The notes beneath the pieces are model-generated. The model did no database searches, was not told where the DNA came from, and saw only the letters and a program-made list of their open reading frames with translations. From Candidatus Stercoripulliclostridium pullicola (lineage in GTDB: Bacteria > Bacillota > Clostridia > Christensenellales > DTU072): 6,745 nt of DNA. Positions 1 to 5,779 of the stretch are shown here, piece after piece; position 1 is the first letter of the stretch, and every line of letters begins with the position of its first letter. The DNA is taken from NCBI GenBank assembly GCA_017694145.1, contig JADINF010000147.1, forward strand, positions 1-6,745. Direction: 5' to 3'. The position numbers and the translations under genes were made by a program.

Positions 1-250
1 CTATATTGTCGAGCGCTACGTCTGTGCCTACCGTTATGTCGCTGCCTATCGCGGTGTATGCCGGCAGTATCCCGGTATTTCCGCCGTTACCGCCGTTCAC
101 GTCTCCGCCTTCGTCGAGCTTACCCATGAATTTTTCTATAAGCGTTTGTCCGGGCGGACTGTATGCGAGGGCTACGAGCAGCCCGAGTATGAGAACTACG
201 GCTACGGCTATGACCGCTACCGTTTTCCCGGAAGTTTTTTTACGTGCCAT
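1..250 (-). CDS. Partial gene: membrane-anchored protein of unknown function (N-terminal 83 residues)
   Basis: An open frame runs leftward from an ATG at 250-248 to the window edge with no stop; only the first 83 codons are visible. The protein starts with a basic stretch (MARKKTSGK), followed by a hydrophobic segment at about residues 11-29 (VAVIAVAVVLILGLLVALA). No lipobox cysteine follows, so a signal anchor or uncleaved signal peptide with the rest outside the cytoplasm is most likely. A Gly/Asn-rich linker follows (about residues 47-60, GGDVNGGNGGNTG), and then the start of a probable folded domain (AYTAIGSDITVGTDVALDNI). The start is secure, because a complete AAGGAGGTGA lies five bases before the ATG and a good promoter lies further upstream. 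The first residues resemble those of the anchored protein at 2205-3206. I do not recognise the family, and the visible part is too short to assign a function. Confidence 0.85.
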   Translation of the reverse strand, partial: MARKKTSGKTVAVIAVAVVLILGLLVALAYSPPGQTLIEKFMGKLDEGGDVNGGNGGNTGILPAYTAIGSDITVGTDVALDNI

Positions 251-254
251 TTGT

Positions 255-281
255 TCACCTCCTTCGGGCGCGCCGCGCCCG
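255..281 (-). promoter_or_regulatory. Perfect Shine-Dalgarno site abutted by a GC-rich leader hairpin
   Basis: On the minus strand AAGGAGGTGA (264-255) matches the anti-SD of 16S rRNA over ten bases, with five bases to the ATG at 250. Directly upstream in the transcript, 281-275 and 271-265 form a seven-base perfect inverted repeat (CGGGCGC / GCGCCCG) with a three-base loop. It falls within the roughly 36-base leader expected from the promoter at 293-321. The SD site is left single-stranded, so the hairpin may shield the 5' end or tune ribosome access. The sequence is direct; any regulatory role is inference. Confidence 0.75.
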
Positions 282-292
282 GTTACTTTTTT

Positions 293-321
293 ATTGTACT
301 CGCAGGAAGAGAAAATTTCAA
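293..321 (-). promoter_or_regulatory. Sigma-A type promoter for the leftward gene
   Basis: Reading the minus strand, TTGAAA (321-316) is followed by exactly 17 bases and then TACAAT (298-293), each one mismatch from the housekeeping consensus. Transcription should begin near 286, giving a leader of about 36 bases before the ATG at 250. The element fits the divergent arrangement of the flanking genes. Confidence 0.75.
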
Positions 322-395
322 GCGCGGATTTTTTTCGACGCGGATAAAGAGCGGCAGGCGGCGCGATTTTAGTGCCGCGAATCCTTAATTTTATA

Positions 396-424
396 TTGAA
401 ATTGCGCGCGCGATAAGGTATAAT
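396..424 (+). promoter_or_regulatory. Strong sigma-A type promoter for the transporter/GH3 operon
   Basis: TTGAAA (396-401), a 17-base spacer and a perfect TATAAT (419-424) form a near-consensus housekeeping promoter. The expected start is near 431, so the leader to the ATG at 456 is only about 25 bases; this leaves no room for a riboswitch or attenuator. Any control should therefore act at initiation, for example through a repressor on the palindrome in the spacer. The -35 hexamer and spacer length are the same as in the divergent promoter. Confidence 0.85.
401..414. repeat. Near-palindrome in promoter spacer, possible operator
   Basis: ATTGCGCGCGCGAT is a 14-base dyad with a single mismatched pair (T403 against G412). 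It lies almost entirely between the -35 and -10 hexamers of the rightward promoter, which is a classic place for a repressor. It is also an alternating purine-pyrimidine run (GCGCGCGCG at 404-412). No regulator gene is in the window and no second copy of the site was seen, so the operator reading is speculative. Confidence 0.3.
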
Positions 425-455
425 AATTTTGTATATAGTTTCGGGAGAAGCGCTT

Positions 456-2108
456 ATGAAATTAGACTACATAAAAACGCTCAAAGTCGGTCTTGCTTTC
501 GCCATCATCATGGTTTTCTGGACCGCGTACGATTACGTCGTGCCGCTCCTTTTGGAGAACGCTTACGGACTTTCCAACAGCATGCGCGGGCTCGTCATGG
601 GGCTCGACAATCTGTTGTCACTTTTCCTTTTGCCGCTTTTCGGCAAACTTTCCGACAAGACCGTCACCCGCTGGGGCAGAAGAACGCCTTATATCGTCAT
701 AGGGACGCTCGTTTCCGTGGTATTGATGATATTCGTGCCGATCTCCGCCAATTCTCAGCTCAAAAAGGGCGAAGCGCTCCGCGCGGAAATAGTCAATACT
801 TCCGTCAAAAATTATTCTTATACCGATCACACGGGCAAGACTTACGACGCCGAAAGTCTTTACCGCATGCTGTATAACGAAGGCGCGCACAATTCCGATT
901 ACTGCGACCGCGATTATTTTACGGGTACGGAAGAGGAATACCTCAATATAGCTCTCAATCCCTATACTACCGACGAGGACGGGAAAGAGGTGATGACCGA
1001 GGATTACGAGAAATACGTCAAGACCGGTATCGGCAGCTATGCGAGCGATCAGGTCAACGAGAAGCTTACCAAAGCCGATCCCACTTCGCTCATCGTATAC
1101 ATGGTGATACTGTTCTTCGTGCTCGTCGCGATGGCGACGTTCCGCTCGCCCGCGGTGGCGCTCATGCCCGACGTCACGCCCAAACCGTTACGTTCGCAGG
1201 CAAACGCGATGATAAATCTCGCGGGCGGCGCGGGCGGCGCCGTGGCGTTCCTCATATACACGATAACCTTGCTTATAAATCCGACGGGCTATACGGCGAT
1301 ATTCGTGGCTGTCGCGTGCTCGATGCTCATTATGCTCGCGCTCTTCCTATGGCTTGTCAAAGAACCGAAGCTTTTCAAGGAATGTAACGACCTCTGCGCC
1401 GAATACGGCATAAGCAACGACGAGGAGGAGCCCGTCCACGCCGACGGCTCCGAGGTCACCGGCGACGAAATCAATAAACTTAAGCGTTCGCGTTTCGTTT
1501 CGTTCATATTGATTTTGGCGTCGATATTCATGTGGTTCATGGGCTACAACGCCGTTTCCTCCAACCTTTCGATATACCTTACCAAAACGCTCGGATTAAG
1601 TTCCGGGTTAGGCGGGATAATTTCCGGTATTTCGATGGGTATTTCGGCGGTGGCTTTCATACCCGTCGGTATGCTTGCGGTCAAGATAGGCAGACGGAAA
1701 TCCATTATGCTCGGTTGGGCGCTCGCGGTGGTGAGCTTCCTTCTGGTATTCCTTTTCGCTTCCTCGCCGAATGCCGCCGCGATGTATCTTTTCACGATAT
1801 TCTATCTTATCGCGGGCTTCGGACTCATCATTGCCAACGTCAATACCTTCCCGATGGTGGTCGAACTTTCGTCGACAGGCAGTATAGGTAAATACACCGG
1901 ACTTTATTACGCCGCCACTATGAGCGCGCAGGCGATAACGCCTTTCGTCGCCGGACTTATCATGGACGAATGGGGCAGTAAATACCTTTTCCTTTACGCG
2001 ATGATATGCGTGGTGATCTCCATCGTATTGATGATATTCGTCAAGCACGGCGACAGCAAGGCGCCGCCGCCCAAGTCCAAACTCGAACTTTTGGGCGCCG
2101 ACGACTGA
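456..2108 (+). CDS. MFS sugar transporter (GPH/SLC45-like symporter type) with a long external loop
   Basis: This is a 550-residue inner-membrane carrier of the major facilitator superfamily, probably taking up a sugar or glycoside with a cation. Twelve hydrophobic segments can be placed near residues 11-31, 44-62, 79-97, 211-229, 252-274, 277-300, 347-367, 383-406, 412-433, 441-462, 481-503 and 509-529. The loop after segment 2 carries GKLSDKTVTRWGRRTP, the motif A variant (SD...RWGRR.P) typical of sucrose/SLC45 and GPH-type carriers. The second half repeats it as GMLAVKIGRRK (405-415). The loop after segment 4 has the related MPDVTPKPLRSQAN. Residues 98-209, between segments 3 and 4, form a hydrophilic insert of about 112 residues on the predicted outer face; this is unusual. 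The start is the ATG at 456, with GGGAG eight bases upstream. An in-frame TTG at 429 is rejected, since it lies within about five bases of the -10 box. It is the first gene of the probable operon with the GH3 enzyme. The substrate cannot be read from sequence. Confidence 0.9.
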   Translation: MKLDYIKTLKVGLAFAIIMVFWTAYDYVVPLLLENAYGLSNSMRGLVMGLDNLLSLFLLPLFGKLSDKTVTRWGRRTPYIVIGTLVSVVLMIFVPISANSQLKKGEALRAEIVNTSVKNYSYTDHTGKTYDAESLYRMLYNEGAHNSDYCDRDYFTGTEEEYLNIALNPYTTDEDGKEVMTEDYEKYVKTGIGSYASDQVNEKLTKADPTSLIVYMVILFFVLVAMATFRSPAVALMPDVTPKPLRSQANAMINLAGGAGGAVAFLIYTITLLINPTGYTAIFVAVACSMLIMLALFLWLVKEPKLFKECNDLCAEYGISNDEEEPVHADGSEVTGDEINKLKRSRFVSFILILASIFMWFMGYNAVSSNLSIYLTKTLGLSSGLGGIISGISMGISAVAFIPVGMLAVKIGRRKSIMLGWALAVVSFLLVFLFASSPNAAAMYLFTIFYLIAGFGLIIANVNTFPMVVELSSTGSIGKYTGLYYAATMSAQAITPFVAGLIMDEWGSKYLFLYAMICVVISIVLMIFVKHGDSKAPPPKSKLELLGADD

Positions 2109-2204
2109 CGGAGCGCCGCCCGAAGCGTATGACCGGAATATTAAATAAAAAACAAAATTTCAAAAATAATTAAATTCATAAGCATAAGCGGAGGATCAGA
2201 TTGT
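2109..2204 (+). promoter_or_regulatory. AT-rich intergenic leader with ribosome binding site for the anchored protein
   Basis: After the transporter stop the sequence turns very A+T-rich (about 2137-2187), in sharp contrast to the coding regions. GGAGG (2190-2194) lies ten bases before the ATG at 2205 and decides that start. A tandem CATAAG CATAAG (2177-2188) sits just upstream. I found no hairpin with a T-run, so no intrinsic terminator separates the two genes. I found no convincing -35/-10 pair either, although an unstructured A-rich leader could help translation. Confidence 0.5.
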
Positions 2205-3206
2205 ATGTCAAGAAGAGTAGGTAAAACCGTTGCAGTTCTCGCGGTGATTCTGACTTTGGTCACTATTATTGCCGGAGTCGTCAAGTATTTCAATTTCAGC
2301 GTGCCGGAACGCGAGGCGCCCGACCTTCCCGCGTATTACGATAACGGCAACGGGGAAATCGATGTCGATATGCCCGGCGAAGACGCCTCCCAGGCGGAGA
2401 TCAAGCAGTTCATAGCAGATCTTTACAATCTCGCCTGCGCCAATTATCAGGCGGAAGACAAAGCCGCTTTCGAAGTGCGTTACACTACGACGATGTCCAT
2501 CGGCGGCGTTATCAACATACCCGTTCCCGGTTCGCGTTACTGCGTCAAGGACGGCGATAAACGTTACTATCTCGATTTCACCATTCCCGGCGACGAAATG
2601 ATGGGTATGGTCACCAGTCTGCCCCAGATGGTCCCTCCGGAAAGCTGTCAGTACGCGGAAGCGGTTTATACCGACGCCACGATGGATTATATGATCTCCA
2701 GGAAGGCGTATAACGACTGCGTCGCTCCCGGTAAGGGCGTGGGACCCCATTTCGACGATAACGGCGCCATAGTCGCGGACTGGACTTATGTCGAAACCAA
2801 AGAACTCGACAAAATAGTTTACGCCGCCTATCAGGACGGCGAGTTCCGCCATACCGACCATGACGTTTCCGTCGATACGATACTCAGCGGAAAGGTTAGC
2901 TATGTCGAAGAATACGGCTATTATCTCTGCGAGTTCGAGCTCGATCCCAATAAAGTGCCGCAAGCTCTTCTCGATTCTTTGAGAGAGAGTTCCGGTCAGT
3001 CCACCGCGAAGTATACCAAGCTCGTGCAGACCATGACCGTATGGGACACCGGGTATCTCAGGACCTATCACGCTCTCGATTATTGGGGAACGGACGCGGG
3101 AATGACCTCCGAGCTCGATTTCGAAACGCTGTATTACTACGGGAACGAACCCGAAAAGCTCGACATCAACAATTATCCCTATATGGCGGAGCAGTGCCAT
3201 AAGTAA
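2205..3206 (+). CDS. Single-pass membrane-anchored extracytoplasmic protein, function unknown
   Basis: This 333-residue protein starts with a short basic stretch (MSRRVGK) and one hydrophobic segment at about residues 8-27, with no lipobox, suggesting an N-in signal anchor and about 300 residues outside the cell membrane. A Pro/Gly/Asp-rich linker (about 33-62) precedes a short helical stretch (about 63-82). The remainder is rich in alternating hydrophobic/Tyr residues, such as KRYYLDFTIP (119-128) and YGYYLCEFEL (237-246), which suggests a beta-sheet fold. Cysteines are at 78, 113, 148, 172, 242 and 331. I do not recognise a family or catalytic motif; a binding or scaffolding role similar to LolA/LppX-like beta proteins is only a guess. 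It lies 96 bases after the transporter and 26 bases before the GH3 gene, so it is probably co-transcribed and may take part in glycoside capture or sensing. The long antisense frame over it is a codon-bias shadow. Confidence 0.85.
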   Translation: MSRRVGKTVAVLAVILTLVTIIAGVVKYFNFSVPEREAPDLPAYYDNGNGEIDVDMPGEDASQAEIKQFIADLYNLACANYQAEDKAAFEVRYTTTMSIGGVINIPVPGSRYCVKDGDKRYYLDFTIPGDEMMGMVTSLPQMVPPESCQYAEAVYTDATMDYMISRKAYNDCVAPGKGVGPHFDDNGAIVADWTYVETKELDKIVYAAYQDGEFRHTDHDVSVDTILSGKVSYVEEYGYYLCEFELDPNKVPQALLDSLRESSGQSTAKYTKLVQTMTVWDTGYLRTYHALDYWGTDAGMTSELDFETLYYYGNEPEKLDINNYPYMAEQCHK

Positions 3207-3232
3207 TTTACGATCCGAAGCGCGAGGTAAAT

Positions 3233-5662
3233 ATGGATATTAAAAAAATCGTTTCCGAGCTTACGCTCGAGGAGAAAGCGGGGCTTTGCTCCGGTAAGGA
3301 TTTCTGGAGGCTCAAAAGCGTCGAAAGGCTCGGTATAGAAGAAATAATGGTGTCCGACGGACCGCACGGCTTACGCAAACAGGCGGACGGCGGCGATCAT
3401 ATCGGGCTTAACGAAAGCGTCGTCGCGACCTGCTTCCCCACTTCGGTAGGGGTAGCGGCGTCCTTCGACAGAGATGTGGCGCGCAGGCAGGGTATAGCCC
3501 TCGGCAAGGAAGCCGCGGCGGAGAAGCTGGGCGTATTGCTGGGACCCGCGATCAACGTGAAGCGCAGTCCGCTGTGCGGAAGGAACTTCGAATACATGTC
3601 CGAGGATCCCTATCTCACCGGAGAGCTTTCCGCGGAATACGTAAGCGGAGTGCAGTCGTCGGGAGTGGGCGTCAGCGTCAAGCACTTTGCCGCGAACAAC
3701 CAGGAGAACCGCCGCATGACGGTATCTTCGGAGGTGGATGAGCGCACGTTGCGCGAGATATATCTTCCCGCTTTCGAAACGACTGTCAAAAAGGCGAGTC
3801 CATGGACGATAATGTGCTCGTATAACCGTATAAACGGCGTATATTCCTCCGAAAACAAGTGGCTATTGAACGACGTTCTCCGCGACGAATGGGGCTTCGA
3901 CGGCTTCGTGATGACGGACTGGGGCGCGATAGCGGACAGAGTGAAGGGGCTCGAAGCTGGACTCGAACTCGAAATGCCCTCTAGCGGCGGCAAGAACGAC
4001 CGCAAGATAGCGGAAGCCGTGAAATCGGGCGAGCTCGACGAGAAGATACTCGACAGAGCCTGCGAGCGTATAATCAAGATAATATTCGCCACTCGCGAAA
4101 GGGCGAAGTGCGTATACGACCGCGAAGCGGATCACAAACTGGCGAGAGAGATAGCCGCGGAATGTATGGTGCTTCTTAAAAACGACGGCATATTGCCTCT
4201 CGCGGCGGACAAGAAATACGCATTTATCGGTAAATTCGCAAAGGCTCCGCGCCATCAGGGCGGCGGCAGCTCGCATATCAATACGTATAAGGTGGTCGGC
4301 GCCTGGGACGCGGCGGAAGGAATAGACAGAATTTACGCCGACGGATATACCGAGAGGGACGAAGTGGACGCTACGCTTATAGCGGAAGCCGTCGAAACGG
4401 CTAAGAAAGCGGACGTCGCGATAGTCTTTGCGGGACTTACGGACGCCTACGAATCGGAAGGCTTCGACCGCACGCATATCGATATGCCCGCGGGACACGT
4501 GAAGCTCATCGAAGCGGTGGCGGAAGCCAATCCTAATACCGTAGTCGTACTGCATAACGGTTCGCCCGTTTCGATGCCATGGCTTCCCAAGGTAAAGGGC
4601 GTGCTCGAAGCCTACCTCGGCGGCGAAGCTTCGGGCGAAGCCGTATACGACATACTCTTCGGTAAAGTCAATCCTTCCGGCAAGCTTCCCGAAACGTTCC
4701 CCGTCGCTTTGGAGGACGTAGCGGCGAGCGCGTATTTTCCGGGCGGCACCGCGGCGGTGCAGTACAGAGAAGGTCTTTACGTAGGTTACCGTTACTTCGA
4801 CAAAGCGGAAAAGAAAGTACTTTTCCCGTTCGGATACGGACTGTCTTATACCGAATTCGGGTACTCGGATCTCAAAATAGAGCAGCCCGAAATCGATATA
4901 AACGCGGAGAACCTCGAACTTTCGTTCACCGTGGAGAATACGGGTAAGGTATTCGGCAAGGAAGCCGTGCAGGTGTACGTTGCGGACAAGGTAAGCAGCG
5001 TATACCGTCCCGTCAAGGAGCTCAAGGCGTTCGACAAGGTGTCGCTCGAGCCCGGCGAAAAAAAGACGGTTTCCTTCACGCTCGACAAGCGCGCGTTTGC
5101 GTATTACGACGTTAAGGCGCAGGACTGGAAGGTGGAATCCGGTGAATTCGAAATACTTGTCGGCGCTTCGTCTCGGGATATAAGGCTCGAGGCTACCGTG
5201 AACGTGAAAGGCGACGCGGACGCCGCGGGCGACGACGCGGCAAGGCTTCCTTCCTATTACGGCGGCAAAGTGGAAGCGGTATCCGACGCCGAATTCGCGA
5301 CGCTTCTTGCAAGAGAACCCGCCGCGCTCGACAAACCCTCCGATTATAAGCTCGATTTCTCGTCCACGTTCGAGGACGCGAAGAGAGCGGGAAGCATGCT
5401 CGGCAGATTTATAGCGTGGCTTATACCGAAGTGTATCAAAGACAACGGTCTCGGTTCGAGCGCGATAATGGTCGCCATCATAATGCAGACCCCGATACGC
5501 GCAATGTCGAATATGTCGGGAGGACTTCTCAGCGACGACATGGCGGCAGGGCTCATAATGCTTTTCAACCGCGAGCACAGACTCAAAGCCTGGGGCAAGA
5601 TATTCAAAGGCGTATTCCTCATGGGCAAACACGCCAAGCTTGCCAAGGAGAACAAACTCTGA
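3233..5662 (+). CDS. Glycoside hydrolase family 3 beta-glucosidase, cytoplasmic, with C-terminal extension
   Basis: This 809-residue enzyme should release the non-reducing terminal sugar from beta-glycosides by the retaining mechanism of GH3. The N-terminal barrel starts at once (LTLEEKAGLCSGKDFW, 10-25), with no signal peptide, so it acts in the cytoplasm. Substrate-pocket motifs are SDGPHGLR (41-48, Asp42), KRSPLCGRNFEY (110-121) and VKHFAANNQE (149-158). The nucleophile is Asp229 in FVMTDWGA. The second alpha/beta domain has VLLKNDGILPL (313-323), QGGGSSHIN (342-350) and YESEGFDR (406-413), where Glu409 is the likely acid/base. PFGYGLSYT (532-540) leads to a fibronectin III-like domain (about 560-650). 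Residues 656-809 lie beyond the usual GH3 end and carry hydrophobic stretches at about 721-735 and 740-759. There is no PA14 insert. GAGGT (3224-3228) precedes the ATG closely. It is the last gene of the probable operon with the MFS carrier. Beta-glucosidase is the likeliest activity; beta-xylosidase or a mixed one is possible. Confidence 0.93.
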   Translation: MDIKKIVSELTLEEKAGLCSGKDFWRLKSVERLGIEEIMVSDGPHGLRKQADGGDHIGLNESVVATCFPTSVGVAASFDRDVARRQGIALGKEAAAEKLGVLLGPAINVKRSPLCGRNFEYMSEDPYLTGELSAEYVSGVQSSGVGVSVKHFAANNQENRRMTVSSEVDERTLREIYLPAFETTVKKASPWTIMCSYNRINGVYSSENKWLLNDVLRDEWGFDGFVMTDWGAIADRVKGLEAGLELEMPSSGGKNDRKIAEAVKSGELDEKILDRACERIIKIIFATRERAKCVYDREADHKLAREIAAECMVLLKNDGILPLAADKKYAFIGKFAKAPRHQGGGSSHINTYKVVGAWDAAEGIDRIYADGYTERDEVDATLIAEAVETAKKADVAIVFAGLTDAYESEGFDRTHIDMPAGHVKLIEAVAEANPNTVVVLHNGSPVSMPWLPKVKGVLEAYLGGEASGEAVYDILFGKVNPSGKLPETFPVALEDVAASAYFPGGTAAVQYREGLYVGYRYFDKAEKKVLFPFGYGLSYTEFGYSDLKIEQPEIDINAENLELSFTVENTGKVFGKEAVQVYVADKVSSVYRPVKELKAFDKVSLEPGEKKTVSFTLDKRAFAYYDVKAQDWKVESGEFEILVGASSRDIRLEATVNVKGDADAAGDDAARLPSYYGGKVEAVSDAEFATLLAREPAALDKPSDYKLDFSSTFEDAKRAGSMLGRFIAWLIPKCIKDNGLGSSAIMVAIIMQTPIRAMSNMSGGLLSDDMAAGLIMLFNREHRLKAWGKIFKGVFLMGKHAKLAKENKL

Positions 5663-5689
5663 TGTCGTCAATTGACTTAATAAATGTCG

Positions 5690-5718
5690 AAGGGCGCGCC
5701 GTATGGCGCGCCTTTTCT
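5690..5718 (+). terminator. Intrinsic terminator after the GH3 gene
   Basis: GGCGCGCC (5693-5700), loop GTAT (5701-5704) and GGCGCGCC (5705-5712) form a perfect eight-pair GC stem. It extends through A-T and G-T pairs to about 11 pairs and is followed by TTTTCT. It begins 28 bases after the GH3 stop. Read from the other strand it lacks a good T-run, so it mainly serves the rightward operon, although its stem could also hinder transcripts coming from the convergent gene. Confidence 0.85.
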
Positions 5719-5779
5719 GCGAATAAATATAAGTTAATAACGTGATTTGCTGTTTGCGTTTTATCCGTCTTAGGTAAAA

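Noticed and set aside
6..388. Two plus-strand open frames in the first 390 bases
   Set aside because: They overlap the minus-strand anchored protein gene and its promoter, lack SD sites, and have Ser/Pro-rich or Arg/Phe-rich translations without a domain.
429..455. TTG at 429 as start of the transporter
   Set aside because: It lies at or before the expected transcript start of the promoter at 396-424. The ATG at 456 has its own SD-like GGGAG at a proper distance and gives a normal MFS N-terminus.
2131..2182. Possible promoter before the anchored protein gene
   Set aside because: The AT-rich stretch offers many weak -10-like hexamers (for example CATAAG, AATAAT), but none has a recognisable -35 hexamer at 16-18 bases.
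2208..3200. A 330-codon open frame on the minus strand opposite the anchored protein
   Set aside because: It is another in-register shadow from the same codon bias. The sense frame has a good SD site, an anchor segment and operon context.
3863..5671. A 602-codon open frame on the minus strand opposite the GH3 gene
   Set aside because: It is exactly in codon register with the sense frame and stays open because the GH3 gene avoids TTA, CTA and TCA codons here; it ends at the CTA codon for a Leu of the GH3 protein. Its translation is Arg/Tyr/His-rich and shows no domain, and the sense gene has full GH3 motifs.
5672..5700. TTGACT after the GH3 stop as a -35 box
   Set aside because: The position 17 bases downstream is the GC-rich terminator stem, with no -10 hexamer.
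5662..5745. A 27-codon ATG frame overlapping the GH3 stop (ATGA-like overlap)
   Set aside because: It runs straight through the intrinsic terminator hairpin, so its coding reading is incompatible with the obvious terminator role; no homology is recognisable.
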